From the NCBI RefSeq assembly GCF_004792415.1, contig NZ_CP038853.1:2728001-2792000 (forward strand): a stretch of DNA of 64,000 bases, written 5' to 3'. The position numbers and the translations under genes are program-made. Position 1 is the stretch's first letter, and the number at the start of each line of letters is the position of its first letter. This DNA comes from Pantoea vagans (GTDB taxonomy: Bacteria; Pseudomonadota; Gammaproteobacteria; Enterobacterales; Enterobacteriaceae). The notes beneath the pieces were generated by a model. The model was not told the DNA's origin, did not search any database, and worked only from the letters and a program-made list of their open reading frames with translations. Of the stretch, positions 19,267 to 28,745 are shown one piece after another.

Positions 19267-20400
19267 TTAAACCGTCAACACCACGCAGCTGTCGCTTTCC
19301 CAGCAGAGGCGGACTTCATCACCCCAGGTCGGCAACCCTTTGCGGTAGCGATGCGCGTTTTGCAACTGTGCGCTGATCATCTGCCCGCTATGCAGACGGA
19401 CATGGAAAATCGAGAGGTCGCCGAGATAGGCGATGTGAACCACTTCGCCCACCGCAAAGTTACAGCCATCGGCGGGTACTTCATCGCACAGCATCACTTT
19501 TTCCGGGCGCAGCGCGACATGCACCGGCACGTTATCCACTACCGAAACATCGGAATCGACTTTCAGCGGATGCATCAGGCCGGGACTGTCGATCACCAGG
19601 CCATCTGCCTGACGTTCACGCAGTAAGCCTTCGAAGACGTTAACCGACCCGATAAATTCGGCGCTGTAGCGGCTGGTCGGATGCTCGTAAATCTCCTCCG
19701 GCTCGCCAATCTGCACGAACTTACCGCGATTCATAATCGCGATACGGCCCGCCATGGTCATCGCCTCTTCCTGGTCGTGCGTTACCATCACGCAGGTCGC
19801 GCCCACACGCTCCAGAATATCGACCACTTCCAGCTGCATCCTGTCGCGCAGCTTCTTATCCAGCGCGCCCATCGGCTCATCAAGCAGCAGCAGTTTGGGC
19901 CGTTTCGCCAGGCTGCGGGCCAGCGCCACGCGCTGACGCTGACCACCAGAAAGCTGATGCGGTTTGCGTTTCGCAAACTCCTGCATATGCACCAGCGCCA
20001 GCATTTCGGCGACGCGGCTGGTGATCTCCCCTTTCGGCAGCCGATCCTGCTTCAGACCAAAGGCGATGTTCTGCTCCACCGTCATGTGCGGAAACAGCGC
20101 GTAAGACTGGAACATCATGTTGATCGGACGCTGATAGGGAGCAACGTGCGACAGATCCTGTCCATCCAGCACAATCTGGCCGCTGGTGGGCGGCTCAAAA
20201 CCGGCCAGCATACGCAGCAGCGTGGATTTGCCACAGCCCGATGCGCCCAGCAGAGCGAAGATTTCACCTTTATAAATGGTCAGACTAACATCATCCACGG
20301 CGTGCTGGCCGTCAAAGGATTTGGTCAGATTGCGAATTTCCAGCAGCGGCGTTAAAGCCTTTGCGGTTTTATGTTGAGGGCGGGGAATGGCATCGTTCAC
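19267..20400 (-). CDS. potG: Putrescine ABC transporter ATP-binding protein PotG
   Basis: The ATPase of the putrescine importer, 377 residues as in E. coli. Walker A is GASGCGKST, the signature is LSGGQRQRVALARSLA, Walker B is LLLLDEP and the C-terminal TOBE regulatory domain covers roughly 290-377. The start is a GTG at 20400 (VNDAIPRPQHKTAKAL), which matches the family start and follows GGAGAG; the frame stays open 13 codons further up without a better signal. A stable hairpin separates it from potF. Confidence 0.95.
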   Translation of the reverse strand: MNDAIPRPQHKTAKALTPLLEIRNLTKSFDGQHAVDDVSLTIYKGEIFALLGASGCGKSTLLRMLAGFEPPTSGQIVLDGQDLSHVAPYQRPINMMFQSYALFPHMTVEQNIAFGLKQDRLPKGEITSRVAEMLALVHMQEFAKRKPHQLSGGQRQRVALARSLAKRPKLLLLDEPMGALDKKLRDRMQLEVVDILERVGATCVMVTHDQEEAMTMAGRIAIMNRGKFVQIGEPEEIYEHPTSRYSAEFIGSVNVFEGLLRERQADGLVIDSPGLMHPLKVDSDVSVVDNVPVHVALRPEKVMLCDEVPADGCNFAVGEVVHIAYLGDLSIFHVRLHSGQMISAQLQNAHRYRKGLPTWGDEVRLCWESDSCVVLTV

Positions 20401-20460
20401 AAAGGGTTCTCTCCGGAGCCAGGCGGAACATGGCGGCAAAATCCGCCGCTAAAAATGGCA

Positions 20461-20489
20461 CAACAGAGGCCGGGGTTGCGCCTCTGTTG
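20461..20489 (-). other. Intercistronic hairpin between potF and potG
   Basis: CAACAGAGGC (20461-20470) and GCCTCTGTTG (20480-20489) form a perfect 10-bp stem with a 9-base loop. There is no adjacent T run on the - strand, so it looks like an mRNA-stability or partial-attenuation hairpin downstream of potF, not a full terminator. Confidence 0.6.
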
Positions 20490-20523
20490 CTGATGCGTGA
20501 CAGGTCAATCCGTTAGGGACGAA

Positions 20524-21633
20524 CTACTTACCACTTTTTACTTTAGTCCATGCGCGCGTACGCACACGATCCAGTTTCGGATCCTGGACTTTCAGCACGA
20601 ACAATTTCGACATCGCTTCTGGCGTCGGGAAGATACCCGGGTTGTTGCGGACATCGGCATTGATCAGCGGCAGCGACGCTTTGTTGCCGTTGGCGTAGTT
20701 CATTTTGTTGGAGACATCGGCGATCACTTTCGGATCCATGATGTAGTTAAGCCAGGCGTAGGCACCGTCGAGGTTTTTGGCATCTTTCGGGATCGCCATC
20801 ATATCGAAGAAGGCCAGAGCTCCCTCTTTCGGCACGCTGTAGCCCAGATGCACGCCGTTTTTCGCCGCATCGGCACGGTTTTTCGCCTGCAGAATATCGC
20901 CCGACCAGCCGATGGCGACGCAGATGTTGCCGTTAGCCAGATCGTTGATGTACTGCGACGAATGGAAGTAGCGGATATTCGGACGCAGTTTCAGCAGCAG
21001 GTCGGTCGCTGCGCCGGAATACTCTTTAGCATCCGAGGTATTCGGATCTTTGCCCAGATAGTTGAGCACGGTGGCGAAGATCTCTTCCGGTGCATCCAGG
21101 AAGGAGACGCCACAGCTTTTCAGCTTCTCCAGATTTTCCGGCTTCAGCACCAGATCCCAGCTGTTGACCGGCGCATCGGCGCCCAGTGCGGCTTTAACCT
21201 TGTCGATGTTGTAACCGATACCGGTGGTGCCCCACAGATAAGGAATGGCATATTTGTTACCCGGATCGTGCTGCGCCACTTTTTCCATCAGCGCCGGATC
21301 GAGGTTTTTGTAGTTCGGCAGTTTGCTCTTATCCAGTGGCTGGAATACGCCGGACTGCAGCTGACGCGCCAGGAAGCTGGAAGATGGCACCACGACATCG
21401 TAGCCGGTGCTGCCCGCCATCAGTTTGCCTTCCAGCACTTCGTTGGAGTCAAACACATCGTAGACCACTTTAATGCCGGACTGCTTTTCAAAGTTCGGCA
21501 CGGTATCTGGCGAAATATAATCGGACCAGTTATAGACGTGCAGCGTTTTATCTTCCGCCATACTGCTGGCCGACGCGGCCATCAGCGCAGCAGCTACTAC
21601 AGCTGACAGCCATTTCTGACGTGAGTTGAACAT
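20524..21633 (-). CDS. potF: Putrescine-binding periplasmic protein PotF
   Basis: The periplasmic SBP of the putrescine importer, 369 residues (E. coli 370). The signal peptide ([26 protein letters not shown]) precedes [18 protein letters not shown]. Ligand-domain patches include [49 protein letters not shown] and [14 protein letters not shown]. The ATG at 21633 follows AGGAGG at a good distance; the longer frame to 21690 runs past it. It is the first gene of potFGHI. Confidence 0.97.
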   Translation of the reverse strand: MFNSRQKWLSAVVAAALMAASASSMAEDKTLHVYNWSDYISPDTVPNFEKQSGIKVVYDVFDSNEVLEGKLMAGSTGYDVVVPSSSFLARQLQSGVFQPLDKSKLPNYKNLDPALMEKVAQHDPGNKYAIPYLWGTTGIGYNIDKVKAALGADAPVNSWDLVLKPENLEKLKSCGVSFLDAPEEIFATVLNYLGKDPNTSDAKEYSGAATDLLLKLRPNIRYFHSSQYINDLANGNICVAIGWSGDILQAKNRADAAKNGVHLGYSVPKEGALAFFDMMAIPKDAKNLDGAYAWLNYIMDPKVIADVSNKMNYANGNKASLPLINADVRNNPGIFPTPEAMSKLFVLKVQDPKLDRVRTRAWTKVKSGK

Positions 21634-22020
21634 ATTTTTCCATCCTCCTGAGCGGGTCATTTCAACGCTGCAAACCTGAGATCCCTGCATTGCGTTCTGT
21701 ACAAGACGTCAGTGACACAATGAATCATTATTCAGCGGGAGTTTAATAGCAAAATCCTATAGCTGGGACGCAGTTACACGTCTGTTACAGCCCCGCAAGC
21801 ATAGCCCCCCCGGTCAGGCTTCACCAGACCCCAGCGTAAAAAACGCCTGAAAGCGATATTTTATGCATGTCTGAGCTATGAGGTTCGGCTTTCATGGCAT
21901 AAACCACGACAAATATCTGGCGGTAAAGGGCAAAATGCAGAATAAAAAATTATCAGGTTGGCAGATGCAGGGCATAAAAAAGCCGTCTCAGGGACGGCTT
22001 AGTGGGCGACCCTATCGGGC
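21634..22020. other. potF upstream region between potF and ybjN
   Basis: This 387-base stretch holds the ybjN terminator at its right end and the presumed potF promoter and leader at its left. I looked on the - strand for a sigma-54 -24/-12 element (GG-N10-GC) and found no convincing one near TTTTGCTA. No ORF of interest is present. Confidence 0.5.
21974..22000 (-). terminator. ybjN terminator
   Basis: AAGCCGTC (21980-21987), a 5-base loop and GACGGCTT (21993-22000) form an 8-bp stem. On the - strand it is followed by a T run and lies 20 bp after the ybjN stop. Confidence 0.85.
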
Positions 22021-22500
22021 TTAGTGCAGCACAGAATGAACGCTGGTCACCGGAACGTGCTCTTCTTCTTCACCCACAATCAGCAGATTATTGGCAAAGG
22101 CCTCCAGGATCACCATGGAGATTTGCTCTTCACTCTGTTTCATAAATTGTGAGAACTGACCAAAGGTTAATCCGGCGGTGGTGGTCATTGACTGACAGAC
22201 AATGAGCTTCGGCAGATTATCATCCTGAATGTCGATAAAGGCTTTCACCGTCAGTGAACTGGCATTGATTTGCGACAGATCGCCGACCAGCGGAATCAGC
22301 GCCGTCGGCTTCACTTCAGCCAGCGCCGAAAACAGAATGACGTTGTCGACCAGATCGATTTTGGCGTCAAACACCCCATCAAAGTTTTGCATGTGCGGCA
22401 GATGAAGTGCCTGACAGGCATCGCATTCGAACCAGGTGATATTTTGCTGATCCAGCCAGCGACGCAGCAGGTCGATATCCGGAACGACAAGAGAATCCAT
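22021..22500 (-). CDS. ybjN: YbjN family protein
   Basis: A 159-residue cytoplasmic protein of the YbjN/bacterial sensory-transduction-like family. E. coli YbjN suppresses some temperature-sensitive defects and affects motility and biofilm genes, but its biochemistry is unknown. The core CDACQALHLPHMQNFDGVFDAKIDLVDN, INASSLTVKAFIDIQDDNLPKL and SEEQISMVILEA is strongly conserved. The gene lies between rimK and potF, as in E. coli, with its own terminator. Confidence 0.93.
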   Translation of the reverse strand: MDSLVVPDIDLLRRWLDQQNITWFECDACQALHLPHMQNFDGVFDAKIDLVDNVILFSALAEVKPTALIPLVGDLSQINASSLTVKAFIDIQDDNLPKLIVCQSMTTTAGLTFGQFSQFMKQSEEQISMVILEAFANNLLIVGEEEEHVPVTSVHSVLH

Positions 22501-22587
22501 CGTAAAATCCCAGTGGGGTGATAAACAGGCGACTTAGCTTACGGAAAAATGCGCGGCGATGCCATGAAAACTGCTGAAAAGCGCGTG

Positions 22588-23490
22588 TCAGCCAGCGGTT
22601 TTAGGACGGAGCCCGGGGATGGCCTGCTGCTCAATTCGCTGAATCATCAGCGCGGCAATGTTAAGGCCGCTGCTGGTTTCGATGCCTTCCAGCCCGGGCG
22701 AGGCGTTCACTTCCATCACCAGCGGACCGCGATGGGCACGCAGAATATCGACACCGGCGACTTCCAGACCGAGCGTGGCCGCTGCTTTCACGGCGATCTG
22801 CCGCTCCTGTGGCGTGATCGCTACCGGATACGCTTTACCGCCGCGATGCAGATTAGAGCGGAAATCGCCCTCTTTCGCTACCCGCTCAATCGCAGCCACC
22901 ACCTCATGACCAATTACCAGACAGCGAATATCACGACCCTGCGCTTCTTTAATGAACTCCTGCACCAGGATATGGGCGTTCAGGCCGCGAAAAGCATCGA
23001 TAACGCTCTCTGCCGCCTGACGCGTTTCCGCCAGCACCACGCCAATGCCCTGCGTCCCTTCTACCAGCTTAACCACCAGCGGCGCGCCGCCGACCATGGC
23101 GATCAGATCGTCAGTGTCATCGGGCGACGAGGCAAAGCCGGTGACTGGCATGTCGATGCCTTCACGTGCCAGCAGCTGCAGCGAGCGCAATTTATCCCGG
23201 GTGCGGGTAATAGCGGCGGACTCATTCAGCGGATAGCTGCCGCACATCTCAAACTGTCGCAGCACTGCCGTGCCATAAAAGGTAATGGCGTTGCCGATGC
23301 GCGGGATAGCGGCATCGAAATGGCCCAGCGGTTCACCACAATAGTGAACCGCCGGTGAGGCGGGATTGATATTCATATAGCAGGAGAGCGGATCGATGAT
23401 TTGTACCACGTGGCCGCGAGCGGCGGCCTCGTCACGCAATCGTCGGCTGGAGTAGAGCGTCTCATCGCGCGACAGAATGGCTATCTTCAT
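22588..23490 (-). CDS. rimK: Ribosomal protein S6--L-glutamate ligase RimK
   Basis: RimK is an ATP-grasp ligase that adds glutamates to the C-terminus of ribosomal protein S6; it also makes poly-alpha-glutamate in vitro. The 300 residues equal the E. coli length. ATP-grasp patches are [53 protein letters not shown] and [16 protein letters not shown]. It starts 20 bp downstream of nfsA and is likely co-transcribed with ybjC-nfsA. Confidence 0.97.
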   Translation of the reverse strand: MKIAILSRDETLYSSRRLRDEAAARGHVVQIIDPLSCYMNINPASPAVHYCGEPLGHFDAAIPRIGNAITFYGTAVLRQFEMCGSYPLNESAAITRTRDKLRSLQLLAREGIDMPVTGFASSPDDTDDLIAMVGGAPLVVKLVEGTQGIGVVLAETRQAAESVIDAFRGLNAHILVQEFIKEAQGRDIRCLVIGHEVVAAIERVAKEGDFRSNLHRGGKAYPVAITPQERQIAVKAAATLGLEVAGVDILRAHRGPLVMEVNASPGLEGIETSSGLNIAALMIQRIEQQAIPGLRPKTAG

Positions 23491-23510
23491 CGCAGCTCTC
23501 CCTTTGTGGA

Positions 23511-24233
23511 TTAACGCGTGGCCCAGCCCTGCTGATGCAGATAATCGAGCATAAACGGACGCGTCTCTTTAATGATCAGCCGCTGGATCAGCTCGCTCCA
23601 GGTTTCGCTGCGCTGGTTGCTGTCGCGCTGCTGATAGTAGAGTTCTGTGCGGCTGTCATATTCCGCCAGCACTGCCGGATCCAGAGGCTGATAGCGGTTC
23701 TCATGCACCAGCATCGCATGCGGCATACGCGGTTTGACGTCCGGCTTTGATTCCGGATACCCCAGACAGAAACCAAACAGCGGCAGCACAAATTTTGGCA
23801 GGCCAAGCAGTTCGGTCACTTCCGCGATGCTGTTACGGATCCCGCCGATAAAGACCCCCCCCAGATCCAGCGACTCTGCTGCGACCATCGCGTTCTGTCC
23901 CATCAGGGCGGTGTCGACGCAGCCCAGCAGCAACTGCTCGGCACGGCCCAGCTGCGCATCCGGGCAAATCTGCAGGTGGCGGTTAAAGTCCGCGCAGAAA
24001 ACCCAGAACTCAGGTGCATCTGCGACCCACGTCTGTCCGCCGGTCAGCGTCACCAGCTTGTCACGCAGCGCTTTGTCGGTGATACGGATAATAGAAGAGC
24101 ACTGTAAAAAGCTGGATGTGGACGCCGATTGCGCCGCATTAATAATCGCTTCACGCTGGGCTTCGCTGACCGGCTGGTCAGTAAAGGCGCGGATTGAACG
24201 GTGGCTGCACAGTAAATCAATGGTCGGTGTCAT
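23511..24233 (-). CDS. nfsA: Oxygen-insensitive NADPH nitroreductase NfsA
   Basis: An FMN-dependent NADPH nitroreductase and quinone reductase, 240 residues as in E. coli. [44 protein letters not shown] holds the FMN-binding start, and [10 protein letters not shown] and [10 protein letters not shown] follow. The ATG at 24233 is the family start; an upstream in-frame extension overlaps the end of ybjC. It lies 16 bp after ybjC. In E. coli, SoxS activates the ybjC-nfsA promoter. Confidence 0.96.
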   Translation of the reverse strand: MTPTIDLLCSHRSIRAFTDQPVSEAQREAIINAAQSASTSSFLQCSSIIRITDKALRDKLVTLTGGQTWVADAPEFWVFCADFNRHLQICPDAQLGRAEQLLLGCVDTALMGQNAMVAAESLDLGGVFIGGIRNSIAEVTELLGLPKFVLPLFGFCLGYPESKPDVKPRMPHAMLVHENRYQPLDPAVLAEYDSRTELYYQQRDSNQRSETWSELIQRLIIKETRPFMLDYLHQQGWATR

Positions 24234-24249
24234 AAAGTCTCCAGCAACA

Positions 24250-24501
24250 TTATCTTTTTTTATCAATCTGATTGAACAGCTGTGGCGCGATAGCTTTCGC
24301 GGTGCGCCACATCAATAGCCAGGCAGCAGGCAGCATCAGCACCACGCCAGCGATGAACAGCACGGTAGCCAGCGTTCTGGCATCAGCCTTATCTGGCAGC
24401 GGCAGCCAGTGGTTAATCAGCAGCAGCGCACCCAGAATTAACAGGCCTCCAGCCGCTTCCAGCACCACGATAAACCGGGGTAATCTGGCCACACTCTGCA
24501 T
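24250..24501 (-). CDS. ybjC: Membrane protein YbjC (DUF1418)
   Basis: A small 83-residue protein with two hydrophobic spans (FIVVLEAAGGLLILGALLLI and TVLFIAGVVLMLPAAWLLMW) and a basic C-terminal tail. Function is unknown. The ATG at 24501 is preferred over the GTG at 24504 because AGGAGG then lies 5 bases upstream rather than 2. It is the first gene of ybjC-nfsA-rimK and is divergent from grxA, as in E. coli. Confidence 0.88.
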   Translation of the reverse strand: MQSVARLPRFIVVLEAAGGLLILGALLLINHWLPLPDKADARTLATVLFIAGVVLMLPAAWLLMWRTAKAIAPQLFNQIDKKR

Positions 24502-24711
24502 CACATCCTCCTGCCTTTACGGCTTACTGAGCGTCAATTATGGTCAACAACCCAAAAATTGCGCGGGTTACACGGGCTGCCGTCTTGAAAAAGCCCTTGT
24601 TTCAGACGCTTCCTGAACGGCGGCAATAGCGTGCGGGCATCAGACTAACAGGCAAATCCTGCTTTCCTTAAGCGATACGAGCGGGCATGATGGTTGCCAT
24701 TCTCTGTTTGA

Positions 24712-24733
24712 TTATGTGATACACATCACATAA
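24712..24733. promoter_or_regulatory. Perfect CRP-type palindrome on the grxA promoter
   Basis: TGTGA (24715-24719), six bases, and TCACA (24726-24730) form an exact CRP-consensus core within a 22-bp perfect inverted repeat whose 9-bp arms extend to TTA/TAA. It ends 22 bp before the grxA ATG and overlaps the likely -10 (CATAAT, 24729-24734). Binding there would be expected to repress grxA. E. coli grxA is known for OxyR control; a CRP site is not part of that picture. Confidence 0.6.
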
Positions 24734-24755
24734 TCGTCGCTGCAAGGAGTTCTCA

Positions 24756-25019
24756 ATGATTGCTGTTATTTTTGGTCGTCCGGGTTGTCCCTACTGTGTC
24801 CGTGCCCATGAACTGGCCGACAAACTGACCGCGGAGCGCGATGACTTTAGCTATCAGTATGTTGATATTAATGCAGAAGGCATTACTAAAGCCGATCTGG
24901 AAGCCAGCGCCGGTAAACCGGTCAGCACCGTACCGCAGATTTTCGTGGACGAAAAACATATCGGTGGTTACACCGAGTTTGCGGCCTGGACCAAAGAGAA
25001 TCTGGGATTTGTCGCGTAA
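24756..25019 (+). CDS. grxA: Glutaredoxin 1
   Basis: An 87-residue dithiol glutaredoxin with the active site Cys-Pro-Tyr-Cys at 11-14 (GRPGCPYCVRA). It reduces ribonucleotide reductase and protein disulfides with glutathione. The TVPQIFVDEKHIGGYTEF segment is the cis-Pro and glutathione-binding part. AGGAG precedes the ATG. It is divergent from ybjC and convergent with ybjM, with a shared terminator. Confidence 0.97.
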   Translation: MIAVIFGRPGCPYCVRAHELADKLTAERDDFSYQYVDINAEGITKADLEASAGKPVSTVPQIFVDEKHIGGYTEFAAWTKENLGFVA

Positions 25020-25037
25020 GCGCAGATAACCGGAATG

Positions 25038-25074
25038 AAAAAGGCGAGGCAGGATTTTCCTGTCTCGCCTTTTT
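25038..25074. terminator. Bidirectional terminator between grxA and ybjM
   Basis: AAAAAGGCGAGGCAGGA (25038-25054) pairs with TCCTGTCTCGCCTTTTT (25058-25074) with one mismatch. The A and T runs serve both converging genes. Confidence 0.88.
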
Positions 25075-25108
25075 GCTTTCTGGCTGACGTCAGCCATCGG
25101 GCACCGTG

Positions 25109-25474
25109 TTAGTTGAGTGACGCCATCACAATCTGCATTAACCGTACCAGCAACGCCCCGCAGCCAGCCCAGAACAGCGCGCTGAGACTCCACGCGATGG
25201 CAAACAGTCCGCTGCTGTGAATAAACAGGCTGTTATTGAGCAGCAGTGCTGCCAGCAACGTTCCCCAGAGCCCCATCAGCAGCGTGCTTTTTAACGGGCT
25301 TTCCACCTGCATCAACGCCATCACAATGCCAGGTAACATAAAGAGCAGTAATTCGGGCTGACCACGAAGCGGGCCGGGACCGACCTGCCAGAAATGACAG
25401 GTAAAAACAAACACCAGACTGTACAACACCACGCCGCACAGGCGGGTAGTCCAGAGATAAGAACGCTGCGGCAT
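25109..25474 (-). CDS. ybjM: Inner-membrane protein YbjM
   Basis: A 121-residue integral membrane protein with four predicted helices (LCGVVLYSLVFVFTCHFW, LLFMLPGIVMALM, LLMGLWGTLLAALLL and IAWSLSALFWAGCGALLV). It is weakly similar to E. coli YbjM and occupies the same slot between ybjL and grxA; function is unknown. The ATG at 25474 (MPQRSYLWTTR) is chosen because the N-terminal extension available to 25636 is not hydrophobic or conserved. Confidence rests mainly on synteny. Confidence 0.78.
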   Translation of the reverse strand: MPQRSYLWTTRLCGVVLYSLVFVFTCHFWQVGPGPLRGQPELLLFMLPGIVMALMQVESPLKSTLLMGLWGTLLAALLLNNSLFIHSSGLFAIAWSLSALFWAGCGALLVRLMQIVMASLN

Positions 25475-25732
25475 ACCACCCCACTGATTAAAAGTAACCC
25501 CGACAATAACCTGCTGATATCCCTGATGCGTTCTGGTGGAAATAAAAAGAAACAGTTCGTTGTGGCAACGAATGAAAACAGCTAATAGCTGTATAAGATA
25601 TTTGTGATTAGAATAGCGCCGCGATAACGGTTCCATTTGCAGTGTTGATACAACAGAACCTCAACGGCCTGATCACGATAGCGAAAAACAGGCCACTCTT
25701 CAACAGGTTACACGTAAACAAGAAGTTAAACA

Positions 25733-27421
25733 GTGAATATTAACGTCGCAGGATTGTTAAGCGGAAATGACATTTTGTTATTATTTGTCGTTTTGGCGCT
25801 CGGCCTCTGTCTGGGCAAGTTGCGTCTTGGCTCGGTTCAGCTGGGAAATTCGATTGGCGTATTAGTGGTTTCGCTCTTATTAGGGCAGCAGCACTTCGCG
25901 ATCAATACCGATGCGTTGAGTCTGGGCTTTATGCTGTTTATTTTTTGTGTTGGTGTTGAAGCGGGTCCCAACTTTTTTTCTATTTTCTTTCGCGACGGCA
26001 AAAACTATTTCATGCTCGCCATCGTCATGGTGGTCAGCGCGCTGTTGCTGGCACTGGGGCTGGGTAAACTCTTTGGCTGGGATATTGGGCTCACCGCCGG
26101 CATGCTGGCCGGGTCGATGACCTCAACGCCGGTGCTGGTCGGCGCAGGCGATACCCTGCGGCAAAGCATCAGCGATCCAAAGCAGCTTGGATTGATGCAG
26201 GATCAGCTGAGCCTCGGTTACGCTGTGACCTATCTGATCGGCCTGGTCAGTCTGATTTTCGGGGCACGCTACCTGCCCCGTCTGCAACATCAGGATCTGC
26301 CGACCTGTGCGCAGCAGATTGCGCGGGAACGCGGACTGGATGCCGACAGCCAGCGTAAAGTCTTTCTGCCGGTGATCCGCGCCTATCGCGTGGGTCCGGA
26401 ACTGGTGGCGTGGAGCGGCGGCAAAAACCTGCGCGAGCTGGGTATCTATCGTCAGACAGGTTGTTACATTGAGCGTATCCGCCGCAACGGTATTCTCGCC
26501 AGTCCCGATGGGGATGCGGTGCTGCAGCTTGGTGATGATATCTCGCTCGTGGGCTATCCCGATGCACATGCCCGGCTCGACCCCAGTTTCCGTAACGGCA
26601 AAGAGGTGTTTGACCGCGATCTGCTGGATATGCGCATCGTCACCGAAGAGATCGTGGTGAAGAACCACAACGCAGTGAACAAACGCCTCAGCAAGTTAAA
26701 CCTTACCGATCACGGCTGCTTCCTCAACCGGGTAATACGCAGTCAGATTGAGATGCCGATCGACGACAGCATCATGCTCAACAAAGGTGATGTGCTGCAG
26801 GTCAGCGGCGAGGCGCGACGGGTGAAAAGCGTGGCAGATCGCATCGGCTTTATCGCGATTCACAGTCAGATGACCGATCTCCTGGCCTTCTGCGCATTCT
26901 TTATCGTGGGTCTGATGATTGGTCTGATTACGTTTCAGTTCAGCAATTTCAGTTTTGGTATTGGCAACGCAGCGGGTCTGCTGTTCGCCGGTATCATGCT
27001 CGGCTTCCTGCGCGCCAACCATCCGACCTTTGGTTATATTCCGCAGGGCGCGCTTACCATGGTCAAAGAGTTTGGCCTGATGGTGTTTATGGCGGGCGTA
27101 GGATTAAGTGCCGGCAGCGGGATTAATCACGGGCTGAGCAGCGATGGTGCGCTGATGCTGCTGTGCGGTCTGCTGGTGAGCCTGATTCCGGTGATCATCT
27201 GCTATCTGTTTGGTGCCTATGTGTTGCGGATGAACCGCGCCCTGCTGTTTGGAGCCATCATGGGCGCGCGAACCTGCGCACCGGCCATGGAGATCATCAG
27301 CGATACGGCACGCAGTAATATTCCCGCGCTGGGCTATGCCGGAACTTATGCGATCGCCAACGTATTACTGACACTGGCGGGGACGCTGATTGTGATTATC
27401 TGGCCAATACTGCCCCTATAA
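25733..27421 (+). CDS. ybjL: AspT/YidE/YbjL-family transporter YbjL
   Basis: A 562-residue inner-membrane protein of the aspartate-alanine antiporter (AAE) family. It has two membrane halves, each with GxxxG-rich helices ([15 protein letters not shown] and [37 protein letters not shown]), flanking two cytoplasmic RCK_C/TrkA_C domains (about 200-370). Substrate unknown. The start is a GTG at 25733 ([18 protein letters not shown]), which matches the family start. A terminator follows. Confidence 0.95.
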   Translation: MNINVAGLLSGNDILLLFVVLALGLCLGKLRLGSVQLGNSIGVLVVSLLLGQQHFAINTDALSLGFMLFIFCVGVEAGPNFFSIFFRDGKNYFMLAIVMVVSALLLALGLGKLFGWDIGLTAGMLAGSMTSTPVLVGAGDTLRQSISDPKQLGLMQDQLSLGYAVTYLIGLVSLIFGARYLPRLQHQDLPTCAQQIARERGLDADSQRKVFLPVIRAYRVGPELVAWSGGKNLRELGIYRQTGCYIERIRRNGILASPDGDAVLQLGDDISLVGYPDAHARLDPSFRNGKEVFDRDLLDMRIVTEEIVVKNHNAVNKRLSKLNLTDHGCFLNRVIRSQIEMPIDDSIMLNKGDVLQVSGEARRVKSVADRIGFIAIHSQMTDLLAFCAFFIVGLMIGLITFQFSNFSFGIGNAAGLLFAGIMLGFLRANHPTFGYIPQGALTMVKEFGLMVFMAGVGLSAGSGINHGLSSDGALMLLCGLLVSLIPVIICYLFGAYVLRMNRALLFGAIMGARTCAPAMEIISDTARSNIPALGYAGTYAIANVLLTLAGTLIVIIWPILPL

Positions 27422-27824
27422 AATTTTTTTGCTGACGTCCAGAACTTTATTGTTAAGCGATAGTCATAATAAGTGCCACTGCTTTTCTTTGAAATCCCCA
27501 AATTGTGGAGCCCGCTGGTCTTTTTCCCGGCGGGTTTTTTTATGCCTTTTTTTCGTCCGATCCCGCGCTTCCACACTGAAATCACTTCTCAAACCGTCAT
27601 AAAACTTAAACAGTTGTGCAACTCATTATGAAATTAAGAGCCTTTCCGTAGACGAACTGCCCGGCAAAAAGCAGGATAGCGCTCTGTTAAATTAGCAAAT
27701 TGTGCTGATTGATTGGTCGGGCGCGCTGTCGCTGAACGTTTATTTGCCGCTGTTATCGTGCCTGGGTGACCGGATGTTGCCTGAAGCTGATGACCGGCCT
27801 GTCTGCTGAGGAATTTATCCCGAA
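27422..27824. other. Intergenic region ybjL-ybjG
   Basis: A 403-base gap. The left part holds the ybjL terminator (27511-27541). The rest is AT-rich and should contain the ybjG promoter; I see no strong sigma-70 pair and no convincing small gene. Confidence 0.5.
27511..27541 (+). terminator. ybjL terminator
   Basis: CCCGCTGG (27511-27518) pairs with CCGGCGGG (27527-27534) with one wobble, followed by seven T. Confidence 0.85.
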
Positions 27825-28430
27825 ATGGAAGAGCTGAACCACGCATTGTTTACTGCCATCAATGCCACACCGGCGTCACCCGCCTGGTTGCTGCAGCTGG
27901 CGACCTTTATTGCCAGAGATTTGATCGCCATCGTGCCACTGTTAATCGTCGCGATGTGGCTCTGGGGACCGCGCGATCAGGTTTCTTCGCAGCGGGTACT
28001 GGTACTGAAAACGGGTATGGCGCTGATTTATGCGCTGGCGATCTCCTGGTGTGTGGGCCATCTGCTGCCGCATCCCCGCCCTTTCGCCATTGGCTACGGT
28101 TATCAGTTCCTGCATCACGCTGCCGATGACTCTTATCCCAGCGATCACGGCACCACGATTTTCACCTTTGCGCTGGCCTTTATTTTCTGGCATCGCCTCT
28201 GGTCGGGTGTGGTGTTGATGGTGGCGGGTTGCGCCATCGCCTGGTCGCGGGTTTACCTGGGTGTTCACTGGCCGATGGATATGCTGGGTGGGTTCCTGGT
28301 GGGTCTGCTAAGTTGTCTGGCGTCGCATCTGGCGTGGCAGTTCTATGGTGAGCGGATGCTGGCGGTGATCAACCCGCTCTATCGGGCATTGTTTGCCGTA
28401 CCGATTCGTAAGGGCTTGACACAGAATTAA
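27825..28430 (+). CDS. ybjG: Undecaprenyl-diphosphatase YbjG (PAP2 family)
   Basis: A 201-residue membrane PAP2 phosphatase that dephosphorylates undecaprenyl pyrophosphate, recycling the lipid carrier of peptidoglycan synthesis (family knowledge from BcrC/YbjG). The three phosphatase motifs are visible: PHPRP, SYPSDHGT and SRVYLGVHWPMDMLGG, with the catalytic His residues in the last two. Several hydrophobic spans surround them. It converges with dacC, also a peptidoglycan gene, with a 315-base repeat-bearing gap between. Confidence 0.95.
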   Translation: MEELNHALFTAINATPASPAWLLQLATFIARDLIAIVPLLIVAMWLWGPRDQVSSQRVLVLKTGMALIYALAISWCVGHLLPHPRPFAIGYGYQFLHHAADDSYPSDHGTTIFTFALAFIFWHRLWSGVVLMVAGCAIAWSRVYLGVHWPMDMLGGFLVGLLSCLASHLAWQFYGERMLAVINPLYRALFAVPIRKGLTQN

Positions 28431-28490
28431 GAAAGGGACTGCTCATAAGCCTGAGTCAGGATCTCACAGCGATCGATAAGCTTAACCCGA

Positions 28491-28671
28491 AGGGAACACG
28501 GGCAGAGGAGGAAAGCGTCCCGCCGCCCGGATAAAAACGCCGGGCGCGTTTTTGAACAACGCAAAGCGTTGGCCCGGTAACGGGCGCACCTCAGGGATGA
28601 GGTGCGTAATCGCGCGGGCCGAGCATGTCAGGGACTGGCCTTAGCGTCTTTCCGATCTGACCGTGTTCCCT
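28491..28671 (-). repeat. Dispersed ~180-bp inverted-repeat element, copy A
   Basis: This 181-base block is bounded by AGGGAACACGGGCAGA (28491-28506) and TCTGACCGTGTTCCCT (28656-28671), near-perfect terminal inverted repeats. Its reverse complement aligns along the whole length with 43198-43376 and 58662-58840. Internal hairpins include CGCACCTCA/TGAGGTGCG and a terminator-like AAAAACGC/GCGTTTTT pair. It fills the gap between the convergent genes ybjG and dacC (28431-28745). I cannot name it; it does not look like ERIC, BOX or REP. A 2-base indel relative to the other copies breaks any shared reading frame, so it is not coding. Confidence 0.9.
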
Positions 28672-28718
28672 GAGCAGGCTCTGTCTTACAGCTTACGGAA
28701 CACATTAATCAACTGTCT

Positions 28719-28740
28719 CAGGGACGCATCAGCGTCCCTG
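28719..28740. terminator. Hairpin downstream of dacC
   Basis: CAGGGACGC (28719-28727), loop ATCA and GCGTCCCTG (28732-28740) form a perfect 9-bp stem 5 bp after the dacC stop. No T run follows on either strand, so termination is uncertain and 3'-end protection is an alternative. Confidence 0.5.
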
Positions 28741-28745
28741 CTCAC

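Noticed and set aside
20497..21606. 369-codon open frame on the + strand
   Set aside because: Shadow of potF, which has signal peptide, full family length and operon context.
21634..21800. Sigma-54 promoter for potF
   Set aside because: The best TTTTGC lacks GG at the required 10-base distance.
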